From Phoronis australis (lineage: Eukaryota; Phoronida; Phoronidae): DNA of 35,404 nt. Made by a program: the position numbers and the translations under genes. Below are positions 10,733-20,699 of this stretch, in pieces (position 1 is the stretch's first letter; each line of letters begins with the position of its first letter). The stretch is taken from positions 1 through 35,404 of the forward strand of contig NMRA01000572.1 of the NCBI GenBank assembly GCA_002633005.1. The letters run 5' to 3'. The notes beneath the pieces were generated by a model. That model saw nothing but the letters and a program-made list of their open reading frames with translations, was not told the DNA's origin and made no database searches.

Positions 10733-12250
10733 TGGATCTTCTTAAACCTGTCAACCATGAAAATTTCATTGAGACAGTTTTGTTCTACTAACATGTTCAA
10801 CTAACATTCCGTTCATGCAAGTCGGTCAGTACGTTCGCATTTAAGGCGTTATTGCAACAGGTAAGTGTTGTTTTGATTTTTGTTTGGAGTTTCCATATTT
10901 TATTTTGTTATGTATTCCTGTCTTCAGATAGTCACTGTTATTCTTCAACAACATTTCTGTACTTATAATGAGACTTCAGTAAACTCGCGACTGTTCATAC
11001 TTTAAATGTTAGCAGAAGTGTGTAATGTCCATCAGCAGAGACCTGTGGGAAGAACTATTTTCCGTAACTGTAGCAAATATATGACGAAATGAAATGAAAA
11101 CGGTCGACATAGATGAATTGTAATTGGTTAAATATACATTAAGAAAGAAAATTAAGTATATAAATAGTAGAATGGTACTTGAATTGCCTGGTTTACGTCC
11201 TTCATGAGTTCACCTGTCCCAAATTGAGTGCTTTCGTTTTTCTTTTCAGGTCGTCACTAGTCGATTCTTCTAACAGTCGTGATCTGCCCAGTATCCTATT
11301 GTATCAACGTGCGCAACAACGGTCTTGGCAGGGGGTTGCACCTAGTAGACTCCCTTAGAATTAGTGGCGCAAAATCGACATTGGTGTGCAACAGGAGGCC
11401 GAGGGGGGGGGGGGGGGCGGCGTAAATTAGTAGTGACTGACGGAGACTGAGCTGCGCGAAATTGGTGACGACCGTGGACGGCGCTAAACTGGTGACGACC
11501 AGAAGAAACGGCCCTGTTATCTTCCACGCAGATTACCAGAAAATGTTAACGATTATCAGTTTCATTTCATCCACAAAAAGATTTCACAAGTCAGAGTTTT
11601 CACTGTGGTTAAAAACGTAAGCGAACCCAGATGTGTTAGGTCACCTCAGTTGCATGAAGACGCGCCAGTGTATCACTGAGTTAACATCGGGCGTTTCAAA
11701 GGCTGTGGATGAGAAAGGTTTTAATTCTAAAAAACGGTTGGGTGAATTTGATGTTGGTAGCATTTGAAATTGCATTTGCTTTCTAGACAACGCCCTTATA
11801 TATACAATATGATAGTTAATCGTGTCTTCAGCCGCGCAGCACTGTACTAGTCGACGCATTCCCATCGTTTGCAGTAGGCCTAAACATGTAGAACGACAGC
11901 GCTTCTTCAACAATTCAGACGACTACCAGGACGACAAATGGGGATCGCGAGTCGATGAGAAACTACTCGTTTTGTTATCATGATTGTCTTTGTAATTTAT
12001 TTAGGGTAATTGTTCAATCGAATTTTCATGTTGAAACTGAGCTTTCAGTTAATATGGAAATAAACGTGTCAGAGTTAACGTGCGTTTCGGTTTGTTACCA
12101 GCAGACAATGCATGGATACGTTTAACAAACATAAATATATGCTATGTTCTTGTCATTGTTCGTCACTTTCTTCATTGAACTCGTTCCCACATCCATTACT
12201 GTTACGTTTAATGCAAAATTCGTTAAAATTGAAAAAGCGCATGTTTTGAT
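10733..12250 (-). other. ASPH intron, central part; nothing recognised
   Basis: No coding similarity. A G-run of about 15-16 bases lies at 11404-11418, inside a frame that would give Pro-rich peptides by chance (11342-11527, minus). No RNA gene or transposon terminus seen. Confidence 0.45.
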
Positions 12251-12254
12251 GATA

Positions 12255-12665
12255 GGGTAGTTTTGTGCGCCGAATACGCAAGTCCAGCTTTTTATTGGGA
12301 AACCATGCGTTGACAGCGCAAACTCGACATTTTTTTGTTGAGAAAACGCATTTTTACAAAAGAGAATCGGTTGTCTGTAACATTTCATGTGCGTAAACAA
12401 CGCAAAGCAGACCCACTCATTGAGAAACCCATATTTGTCACCAGGAAGACTCTTCACAACGCAGCCCGATATTTCAAGTGAAATTGCAGTTTTGAAAAGA
12501 TTCCGTCACTTGCCGAGAACGGTTTTTGAGCATCGGCAATGCAAGCCGAATATTTCATATTAAGAAAGCTCATCTTTGAAAAGAAGAACCAACACTTGTT
12601 GGGAACGGTCTTTGTGCGTCGACGGCGCACATTTCTTATTGGGAAAGCCAGATTTTCAAAAATTA
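12255..12665. repeat. degenerate tandem repeat, unit about 87 bp
   Basis: A motif of the form GTGCGTCGACGGCGCA, followed by a CATTT-like stretch and TTATTGGGAAA, recurs in diverged form near 12260, 12304, 12390, 12525 and 12612. Neighbouring units are about 86-87 bp apart where they are clearest. Units are strongly diverged, so this is an old array. Open frames on both strands (12539-12934 plus, 12122-12457 and 12454-12690 minus) are by-products of the repeat. Confidence 0.5.
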
Positions 12666-13444
12666 ATCGCTCAGACCATTTGAGTCTCATTTACCTGCAA
12701 CTATACTGCTATCAAATGACCGAGCCAGCAATGTTGATACTACGACCGCTCATCGAAATAATGTACACCCACGAAATTCGGACACTAGCGGAAACCCAAA
12801 TTTGGAGGTCCGCCAAATTCGGACACCACAGAAGTGATGTTTCGCGAGATTCGTCCAAGAATGAATTTTTTCTATTGGAATTAATTTTCAGTGTCCGAAA
12901 ATCACTCGACTTTACCGTAGATGTTTCAATGTAGCTTACTTGTATATCAAAAGAATAATCCACGTGATATTGTTAACTCTGATCAGCGTTTGTAAATCAC
13001 CGAATATATCAATACGCACAGTCGTTTATCTTCAATAGTACCCAATATTTGTAGTTTTTAGCTTAATAGTTCATCGATTTTTAAAAATTGAAAACCAAAC
13101 TTGGTTGTTTTTTCCATATGAATACAGCTGTGGTATTTGTTTTTAACGAAACCTGGTGGTTACAACATTTTGAAAATTTGTCATTATGTACAGGCAGAGG
13201 TATTTACTACAGTTTATGGTCGGGTAATTACACTTAATTGGGTCTTGCGAGCACCAGACAATGCAGTCATCGCAACTGAGACCGACTCTGGCGCCGCGTT
13301 CTCTTTGATTCCATCAAAAGTCGCTCAGAAGAACGAGCGGTGAACAGTCCGCATATCTTTAGAAATGCGTGACTTCCGGGTATGTATTATTCACGGCAGT
13401 TGTTTTTGAAAACAGTGTATACATATGAATCCGATCAGCTGCTT
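12666..13444 (-). other. ASPH intron; nothing recognised
   Basis: AT-rich spacer between two repeats. Open frames at 12712-12963 (minus) and 13137-13343 (plus) have no recognisable motif. The latter reads like a retroelement fragment in part (ATETDSGAAFSLIP, faintly protease-like), but this is too weak to call. Confidence 0.4.
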
Positions 13445-13552
13445 ATGAGATGCTCTCAAGTCATGAGATGCTCTCAAGTCATGAGATGCTCTCAAGTCAT
13501 GAGATGCTCTCAAGTCATGAGATGCTCTCAAGTCATGAGATGCTCTCAAGTT
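13445..13552. repeat. minisatellite, 18 bp x 6
   Basis: Six head-to-tail copies of ATGAGATGCTCTCAAGTC start at 13445 and every 18 bases after. Only the last base of the last copy differs (T for C). The unit length is a multiple of three, so frames stay open on both strands (MRCSQV plus, LRASHD minus). This is a property of the repeat, not evidence for a protein. Near-perfect identity suggests recent expansion and a likely length polymorphism. Confidence 0.97.
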
Positions 13553-14050
13553 GGCCAAATTTGGACATTTTCCTAGGGCCCTACATAACCTTAATAATTT
13601 CAACACAATGGATTTGGAAGCCATTGTCGACAGGAGAGACACTAAAAGAAATACTTGTAATGAAGATAAATGACAGTTGGTAAATTTGAACCTTCAGATT
13701 GGTCAAATTTCTGGCCACAGTAGAATCTGAAGTGTCAATTTTACTGTACTTACAGAACATGCCAAAAGTATGCACACAAAACAACCCCGGCCAGAAATCC
13801 CCGTCATGAAGGTGGGGCTGAAGTTGAATTCATCGTCAGAATAGACTTCCCTTATGACCGATAATGAAGGAGAATGTACAGGAAAGTTACTAAAGGTGAT
13901 TAAGGCATTCAGTAATTAGAATAAGAATTTAGCTTCCCAAATAGTTATTACCATGCTGTCGCTATTAACACAATTAGCCATCATGACAGGCAACCGATAT
14001 TTTGTCTGATTACTTTTGTCTTGCACAGTGTATAAGTATCATCTCATCAC
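13553..14050 (-). other. ASPH intron just downstream of the 14051-14181 exon
   Basis: Contains the minus-strand splice donor GTGATG at 14045-14050 and otherwise no recognisable feature. Confidence 0.5.
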
Positions 14051-14181
14051 CTTATGTCATCCACGACTCGTATCTTTGGTCCAGGAGGCACCACCAGTCC
14101 CAGGTGTGCTCTTATTCGACAATTGGTTGGTCCAGTGTGGGGCCACACATGCACTCCTGGCTGCATTACTGAGAATTTAAT
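14051..14181 (-). CDS. ASPH: ASPH exon with the first iron ligand
   Basis: This 131-bp minus-strand exon lies between acceptor TTCTTGACAG and donor AAG/GTGATG. It reads IKFSVMQPGVHVWPHTGPTN, then CRIRAHLGLVVPPGPKIRV and VDDI. WPHTGPTN holds the first Fe(II)-binding His. CRIRAHLGL matches the family segment whose Arg and His contact 2-oxoglutarate. This is the most conserved part of aspartyl/asparaginyl beta-hydroxylases. It joins the preceding exon 26872-26963 in phase 0 (GQ/IKFS) and the next exon 7706-7856 in phase 2, the AG here plus G there making the Arg of IRTWNEG. No stops or substitutions at key residues. A CTCF-motif satellite starts about 70 bp upstream, in the preceding intron. Confidence 0.96.
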
Positions 14182-15413
14182 CTGTCAAGAAAGCAATCAA
14201 AAGCAACACAGAGCATTAAAATGCACCCACGAGTGCACCGCAAACAGTTGTTTATTTGTTTCATAAAAATAGTCACTAGATGACACAAAAACATCCAATC
14301 CATCTGAAAACAGGAACATGCCATCGCTTCTTTAATAGAAAGCTATTTACCAAATTTCATAAAAATCTGTCAAGGAACTTACAAGAAACAAAAGAAAATG
14401 GAAAAAATGAAATTGTCAGCATTCATTGGATCTGCCTGAAAGAGGTCGTCCGTCGTCTGTTATTAGCTTCATCTACATCTAATTACAAAATTTAATAAAG
14501 ATCCTGCAGTGTGTTTAGGAGAAGCAGCTGTGGGTGCAAAACAAAACATAACTACCACTAGGAGGCGCCACAGTAGCCAAATTCGTTATCGTCAATCGTC
14601 CTCTTCACACCGAGAACGTACACGCCGATTTTCAAAATCATCCTTAGAATGGTTTGGTTGATCGAGGGGTGGACGTCAAAAACAGATTTAAAAACAGGAA
14701 AAATGGCCACTAGGTGATGCAACGTACCTCGATTCTATCTGAAAACGGGAAGATAGCATCATCTCACCAACAGATGCCTATATTCCAAATTTTCTGAAAA
14801 TCCGTTGAGGACCTTTGAAGATACAGAGGTAAACCTAAAAATATAAAATTGCCACTAAGGGGCACACTCGTAGTCAGATCCGTCCGAAAGTTGTTGTCAT
14901 CCGTTTTCAACATCATATATTATAAATATACTTGCTAAATTTAGCAAAGATCCTGCAAACGGCTTAGCAGATACAGCCATGGGTGCAAAAATAAACTGCC
15001 ACTACCGGGGTTTTCCATAGATAAGCCCCTGGGCGTGTATATGGAAAAAAAAAAATTTCCAGACACTTTAGGAACACCAATAAACGCCCAGGCGTTTGTT
15101 CAGAAAAGATGGGCGTGTAAACGGAAATTCATCATTTTCGCGAATTCATCATTTTCGCGAAGTAAATACCAGCATGAAGCGCGATATGTATTTTTGTAAG
15201 TGAAACTTGTATAGCAGCTCATCAATTTTTGCAACATATGCGCAGCGGGACAAGAAAATGTATGTGCATGACATTTCTCGATCTCCTTGTGACAAAGATG
15301 ATAGCACCTAAGGTCGCTCAATTGAAAATCTATGAACTCCAGCTGGCTTGAATACTCGGCCACATCGTTCTGTTGGTATGTGCCCTACCGTAAATCCGTC
15401 TTTGACTACTTCC

Positions 15414-15599
15414 ATGCTTTACCAATCAAGTGTGCACCCAGCAACATTGAAGTCCAGGTAGGGTACCCATGAACGATGCTTTACCAATCAAGTGTGCACC
15501 CAACAATATTGAAGTCCAGGTAGGGTACCCATGAACGATGCTTTTCCAATCAGGTGTGCACCCAACAATATTGAAGTCCAGGTAGGGTATCCATGAACG
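15414..15599. repeat. minisatellite, 62 bp x 3
   Basis: Copies start at 15414, 15476 and 15538 with ATGCTTTACCAATCAAG and end in GGTAGGGTACCCATGAACG. They differ by a few substitutions. The array sits inside the pogo-like element, upstream of the transposase relic, where the missing coding sequence would be expected. Confidence 0.95.
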
Positions 15600-15680
15600 A
15601 GTAGCTTATGATGCAACTGTTACATACAGACAGTAATGAGGAGGCGAGGTCCTTATTTCAACACAGACAAACCTGTTTTG

Positions 15681-16041
15681 CTCATGGACGCACACCGGAG
15701 CCACGGAAACTGTATCCGCAAAGTTTTGAAAATTGAATATCGGCTTGAAGATAACTTGAGCCAGAATGACCTATTTCCTTCAGCCACTTGACATTGATGA
15801 TAACGCTTCGTTCAAAACTAGACTGCAACAGCAGTATCAGTATTGGCTTGAAAACGGCGAGAAAGAATATGAACCCCGAGCGGGTATCACAGCCGCCCAT
15901 CCTACACGAAACTACTGGATTCTGTATCTTCCGCCATGCAGCAAATACCGCAAGACATCAGTATCAGAGCAGTTGAATGTTGCGGCATACCTGGTAATGG
16001 TAAAATGGTCTCTACCGAATGAAAACATTGACATCGTCTGA
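15681..16041 (+). pseudogene. pogo-like DDE transposase relic (C-terminal catalytic part)
   Basis: LMDAHRSH at 15681-15704 matches the second catalytic Asp block of pogo/jerky-type DDE transposases (usually L.LDGH.SH). One frameshift later, LQPLDI at 15778-15795 matches the third Asp block, followed by NASFKTRLQQQYQYWL, the typical F-K....YW helix. The two Asp codons (15687 and 15790) are 34 codons plus one base apart, close to the DD34-36D spacing of this group. The first Asp, the DNA-binding domain and most of the N-terminus are missing, and the frames differ. The open frame from 15766 to the stop at 16041 is the largest intact piece. In life it would cut and join DNA at the element ends. 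Flanking TA duplications agree with the family. Confidence 0.8.
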
Positions 16042-17220
16042 GTAAACGTAGATTAAGAGGTTTCCTGGCTCAATTTTAATAAAAATGTTTTTAAAAATTT
16101 TAGGTTAATAAATGTATAGTTCAGCAACACTTTGCTTGTTTTTATGAATAATAAATGCTCCACAAAACTGAATTTGTGACTAAAAGTTGACACTAAGTGG
16201 ACTTTTAAAAGGAAATTTGCAGAAATGAAGCACCACTATATAGACATTTGACACGAGAAGTTGCAACACCAAATAAACGCTTATGGGCGTTTATTCAGCA
16301 TAATTTTCCAAATAAACGCACATGGGCGTTTCGTCGGGTGGGCTTATCTACGGAAAATCCCGGTAAGATGCGCCACAGTAGTCGAAGTCGTCGAAAAATC
16401 ATCGTCAGCTTCATAGTAAGAACATAATGCCAATTTACACAATCATCCTTAGAGCGGTTTGGTTGATGGAGGGGTGGACGCCAAAAAAACAGACTAAGAA
16501 AAACAGTAAAAATGGCCACAGGGTGGTGCAAACTACGTCAAATCCATCCGAAAACAGGAAAATAGCGTCACCTCACTGATAGATGCCTAAATGCCAAATT
16601 TTATGAAAATACGTTGAGGACCTTTGAAGATATAGAGATAAACGTAAACAACTAAAATTGCCACTAGGGGGCACACCAGTAGTCAGATCCATCCGAAAGT
16701 CGTCATCCATTGCCGACACCATATAAATATACTTGCCAAATTTAGTAAAGATCCTGTCAATGGTTTAGGAGTTACAGCCATGGGTGCAAAAAAAACTGAC
16801 ACTAGGAGGCACCACAGTATTCGAAATCATCGGAAAATGATCGTCAGCAGTCCTCTTCAGAAAACAAACATGCAAACCAATTTTCACAATCACCCTTAGA
16901 GCTGTTTGGGTGATAGAGGGGTGGACGCCAAAAAACAGACTTGAAAACAGCAAAAATGGCCACTAGGTGGCGCAAACTACAACAAATCCATCCGAAAACG
17001 GGAGGATAGCATCATCTCACTAATAGATGCCTATACGCCAAATTTTATAAAAATATGTTGAGGAGCTTTGAAGATATAGAGGTAAGCGTAAAAAACTAAA
17101 ATTGCCACTATGGGGCACATCAATAATCGGACCCATCTGAAAGTTCGCTCATGCTGTCCCATCCATGAAAGGAACATATGTGCGAAATTTCATCATGTCG
17201 TGAACACATCCACTAAAACA

Positions 17221-17378
17221 AGAAACTGTAGGAACACCGCATTTATCCACCTTCACTCTTATCAGGCTTCTATTGTGAGTCAGCATGCGTGAATAATTGG
17301 CTGATAAGCCAGCTCTGGAACTACTTTGGGCTGNATACGCAGGCGTTACCCTGAGGGTTTTATTACTATTAATAATAC
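17221..17378. other. spacer between satellite and next transposon
   Basis: Contains a single N at 17334 and no recognisable feature. The sequence TAATAC at 17373-17378 borders the next element and recurs at its far side. Confidence 0.5.
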
Positions 17379-19104
17379 TACCGTAAACGTTCGGGTTAAC
17401 ACCCTGGGCAGTTAAATTGGCAAACCCAAAAAATCGGGGGTGGGCAGTTAATCAGACATGGGCGCTTAAACGTGAAATTTCAAGAAATCCAGGGTGGGCG
17501 GTTAACTGAACATGGGCGCTTATTACAACAAACAACCGCCCTGGGCGGTTAATCTTACCTCATGATCAGAGTACCACACGACACAGTTGTAGGCCTACTC
17601 GAAATGCGTAGAACTTTTCAAAGAGCATTATCGTAAAGTCGCCAAATGTCGCGGACGATCCCAAGAACTGTTCTGTTACCCACAGATTAGTCAATCACAA
17701 TTAAAATTTTCAAAATTGGTGAGTAATAGCCCTGTGCCGTCCTGCGATCTTATTAGAGCTGTAGAGCGCAGACGATCAGTAACAATAACTTGGATTGCAA
17801 CTATTCTCCCGCGATGGCACTTTCGAAGTGCGTGCGTGCGAGCTTCACGTGTTGCAGAGGTCACAGCAGACATTAAATTTATGGTGGTAACTGTCAAGTT
17901 CCGAGTCAAAGACCAGTTTTAAAATAATGATGTAATAATAATTTGAAAAACAAATCCAGGTGTTTTTTTGTGTTTGGGATGTTTAAGTCGGAGATTAGAT
18001 TAGTGACTCATTTTCAACGTATGGTTCTGCGGCTAGCTGTTTTATCTCGACCGCCCGGCATTACCCACTTCCAATTGCGTGAAACATGCCACGCAAAGAT
18101 GAGAATCGGGGGGNACATGAGCCAGTCGTCAATCAAAAGTTACCGCAAAGGCATTACTCAAGAACAACCATTTTGCTTAAGGTTTTATTTTAAAATTAGT
18201 AACACTATGATTGGGGATGAGTCTAGTGAGCGCGTACAGTAGATTCCGAGGAATAAAATTACCAGTTCGTACACGTAGGTATCTGTGTCGGTAAAAAATT
18301 CGTAGATGTAGCCCGAAATTCTTCGGGTAACCAGTATCCGTGGCTATACAACTAAATTAGTGAAGTCAGCTTCAACCAGTAACGCGTCCTTTCCGAATCA
18401 GTGTTTTGCAACCGAGACTCCGCGCTCGGCATAACGAAAAGCAGGTCGCATTCGCGACCTGAAATTTGGAAATGTGAGCCGAGATTATAAACGTTTTGTA
18501 CCTGTCACCGGGAAATTCCAACCTACGCCAGCCACTTTTTTGGAGGGGGGGGGGTAAAATAGATAGGCCTACCTGGCAAACATAAAGCAACTGGAAAAAT
18601 ACATTTATTTTACACGCAATATGTACAGATTATCCTATTATAATATCACCTACGGCAATATCGCACTGCGGCACTGGTCGGTCCTGCTGTTTGCGCACAA
18701 TATGCCGTCATTAAACTTGGAAATGCCGTCAAATAATTTAACAGCCTCTTTCAATAAGGGTCTTGTTTTACGTGACAAAAGACAGCGGCTTAATTCAGCC
18801 CGCGCATACCTATGAGTCACCTGTCAATCACGTATGTTGTTGTCAAGGTAACATGCACTCCAGAGTGTGGGAAGTTACACGCGTGCTCCACTTCAGAGAT
18901 CGCACATCAAACAAGAACAGCGACAGCCCTATGTAAAGGAGTACACCGGCACGACTCTGTACTTTTAAGTTGTTGTTAAAAAACCCAGTGTTTTATGATA
19001 TTCCCCCGTTCCAATGACCCAAAACTACAATGTCAAGTATGTTGCAATATTTCCCGGCTCGATGATCCCTGGGCCCGATAGCTAGCTGCGTGCTAGGCAA
19101 TGAC

Positions 19105-19137
19105 CATCGCCTCTGTTGGCCCGAACCAGAGGCGATG
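19105..19137. other. perfect 11-bp hairpin
   Basis: CATCGCCTCTG (19105-19115) and its exact reverse complement CAGAGGCGATG (19127-19137) flank an 11-base loop. It could be a remnant of a palindromic transposon terminus or simple chance. No U-tract or RNA-gene context follows. Confidence 0.7.
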
Positions 19138-19706
19138 TAGAGGCTATAGGTGCTCTGTACGCCGGAAGCTTTTCGGCGAATTATGCCTCGCACCGACTAA
19201 ACCATCAAAGTCACGTTGTTATAACTACCTTTTGCGCATAGACGTACACCTTAGGAGGTTGTCGATGTGTTTAAGTTCTTCCAACTCGAACAAATACTCC
19301 CGTTATGAAACTTTTTCTTCGAGCAATGTATGCTAGGTCACAGACAGTGGTGTTCTTCAATGGAGCAATTTTAAAGTGTGCAGAGAGGGTCTGGCACATC
19401 TCTACCGCTAGCTTTCATTTTATTTCTTGGTAGTGATGTGTGGTGTTACAATTTTAATTATTCCACTATCAGGGGTCTCATAACAAAAATCCAAGTATTG
19501 AAGGACTCCTTTATTTCTTTATTTGGGAAGTCGAATTTATGCATGCTCAGTAATGCTCAAGATTTTCTGGAAAGCAGATGGTTACACAGCAAAATCTTGT
19601 TGTGACAATTTAAAAATCACTCTAAAGCCCACGACAATTAAACAAAATGAAATAACAACTTTACACGGATTAATACAACTGCACGAGAATGTATACTTTC
19701 TTTTAA

Positions 19707-19797
19707 TATGGACATGTAGGTGTATCTTTGGCAAATGTGCGTCGATTTTGACCAAAAACATACCGTTGTGGTCGACATAAGATAATTCAAAATTAAA
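19707..19797 (+). repeat. dispersed repeat copy 1 (pair with 34925-35010)
   Basis: About 90 bp starting near ACATGTAGGTGTATCTTTGG and including GTCGATTTTGACCAAAA and a GTCGACATAAG-like block is repeated in the same orientation near the right edge of the window. Earlier fragments (GTTCTTCAATGGAGCAATTT at about 19351) also have a counterpart just before copy 2, suggesting that copy 2 is an internally deleted version. Confidence 0.8.
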
Positions 19798-20087
19798 TAT
19801 CAAAATTATAAGAAAAAATGCAACAGTTTAAATAATCGAATACTCACGCACATTTTACTCACAGACAGCCAGAGGGCTTATCACTGTAGTAAATAAAATG
19901 CAAAGCTGTTAACATAAACAAACTGCTGCACACTTGTTTACGTATTGGTCCGTATAAACCTACCCCAACTTACGGGCCGCGGGCTTCAGACCCTGAGCGA
20001 AATGGGTTAGATCGAAAATCCACCTAAAGTAGGGGGTGGGCGGTTAACTGAGCATGGGCGTTAACTCGAACGTTTACGGTGTAATAC

Positions 20088-20320
20088 CATTGTCTGGAAA
20101 CTTCAGCAGATATTTTGACGTCACCAGATTTGCTTAAAAATGTGACCCTATCACGGGATTTTCACAGAGTAACCATTGGTTACCTTAGTAAATTAATCCC
20201 ATCATCATACCATGTGAATTTTAGTTTGTAAAAAGGTTTTAAAAACCTTGCTTGCATGTGAGACTAATGCAGTCATCTGATTGATTAGAAGACTTATGAG
20301 AATCGTCCGTTACACGGCCT
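20088..20320 (-). other. ASPH intron spacer; nothing recognised
   Basis: AT-rich, no recognisable feature. It leads into a GT microsatellite. Confidence 0.5.
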
Positions 20321-20322
20321 GT

Positions 20323-20408
20323 TTGTGTGTGTGTGTGTGTGTGTGTGCGTGTGTGTGTGTGTGCGTGTGTGCATGCATGTGAGCGTGGGTGCATGCGTGT
20401 GTGTCTGT
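20323..20408. repeat. (GT)n microsatellite, interrupted
   Basis: A run of GT dinucleotides interrupted by GTGC and GCATGC variants. It is alternating purine-pyrimidine and potentially Z-DNA-forming. Typical animal microsatellite. Confidence 0.95.
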
Positions 20409-20587
20409 TGCACCAACATTCGGCAAAATGATAACCTCAAATTGTCCCCGACATGATTTTTGAATGCCAAAAGCAGTCTTTTTTACAAATATTCAAGGTG
20501 CAAAGCCTTTGGTGCGCAAGGAAAAATTCTAGGCCAGTCAAGCCTTCGAGACACAGTACAACTGGAACCATTAAAGCATAGGCAGGC

Positions 20588-20692
20588 TCTGATACACAGT
20601 AAAATGTAACAATTGTTACATTCATTGTTACATTTTAGGGTGCTAGGCCTCTCCAAAATGTAATAAGTTGTTACATTTTATGCAATTGTTAC
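20588..20692 (+). repeat. TGTAACA palindromic repeat, copy 1
   Basis: Dense inverted motifs AATGTAACAATTGTTACATT and AAGTTGTTACATTTTA flank a GCTAGGCCTCTCC-like centre. A homologous copy in opposite orientation lies at 26738-26818 with GCTAAGCCTCTCC. This looks like a short palindromic transposable element or MITE. Ends are self-complementary and could fold into hairpins. Confidence 0.72.
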
Positions 20693-20699
20693 AATTTAC

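Larger units (their letters stand above)
15005..16363 (+). mobile_element. pogo-like (Tc1/mariner) DNA transposon inserted in the satellite
   Basis: This 1359-bp element has 24-bp terminal inverted repeats: CCGGGGTTTTCC... at the left, and CCGGGATTTTCC... read inward from the right, with two mismatches. TA stands on both sides (15003-15004 and 16364-16365). Uninterrupted satellite monomers read CCACTAGGAGGCGCCAC at this place, so the insertion duplicated TA, as Tc1/mariner/pogo elements do. Subterminal GGGCGTTTATT motifs recur in both orientations (about 15084-15116 and 16272-16330). Inside are a 62-bp x 3 tandem repeat and the remains of a DDE transposase on the plus strand. Frameshift and loss of the N-terminal half show it is dead. 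Confidence 0.88.
14250..17220. repeat. satellite of about 148-bp monomers with CTCF-like cores; 444-bp higher-order repeat, interrupted by a transposon
   Basis: A block resembling CCACTAGGNGGCGC recurs at about 14273, 14414 (very degenerate), 14555, 14707, 14852, 14999, 16516, 16661, 16799, 16960 and 17105. After removing the inserted element at 15005-16363, spacings are about 140-160 bp. Every third monomer is the closest match, and the period is 444 bp in three independent pairs (14555/14999, 16516/16960, 16661/17105). Monomers share GTAG.C..ATCC.TCCGAAA, CCAAATTT..AAA and GAGATA-like blocks. The best cores, CCACTAGGGGGCACA (16661) and CCACTAGGTGGCGCA (16960), fit the published CTCF core CCASYAGRKGGC. 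No coding. Confidence 0.88.
17560..19950. other. interior of the 2.7-kb element; no recognised gene
   Basis: Open frames at 17691-17909 (minus), 17716-17922 (plus) and 17943-18242 (plus, spanning an N at 18114) have no motif I recognise. A G-run of about 11-12 bases lies near 18544. A small perfect hairpin, CAGGTCGC/GCGACCTG with a 4-base loop, lies at 18442-18461. Confidence 0.45.
17379..20081. mobile_element. 2.7-kb element with CCGTAAACGTTCG inverted termini
   Basis: The left terminus CCGTAAACGTTCGGGTTAAC (17381) is mirrored at the right (read inward from 20079: CCGTAAACGTTCGAGTTAAC), with about 24 of 27 bases matching. Subterminal GGGTGGGCGGTTAACTGA blocks and a GGGCGGTTAA palindrome occur at 17490-17560, and again at 20030-20060. 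The plan is the same as for the pogo-like element at 15005, so a TA target (TA left, TG right) is plausible. Alternatively TAATAC at 17373-17378 and 20082-20087 is a 6-bp duplication. The interior shows no transposase I recognise. It is therefore either non-autonomous, or two ends of separate copies. Confidence 0.65.

Noticed and set aside
12539-12934. 131-codon plus-strand open frame
   Set aside because: It lies on the degenerate 87-bp repeat, overlaps open frames on the other strand, and shows no known motif.
13137-13343. Aspartic-protease-like ATETDSGAAFSLIP peptide
   Set aside because: The core D-T/S-G-A resemblance is too short, and no adjoining retroelement domains (RT, RNase H, integrase) occur nearby.
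13382-13683. Repetitive peptide frames MRCSQV (plus) and LRASHD (minus)
   Set aside because: They arise because the minisatellite unit is 18 bp, a multiple of three. Both strands stay open, so this is not evidence for a protein.
14570-14700. LTR or gene control region suggested by repeated blocks around 14.5-17.1 kb
   Set aside because: The blocks are tandem satellite monomers with a 444-bp period, with no primer-binding site, polypurine tract or retroviral coding between them.
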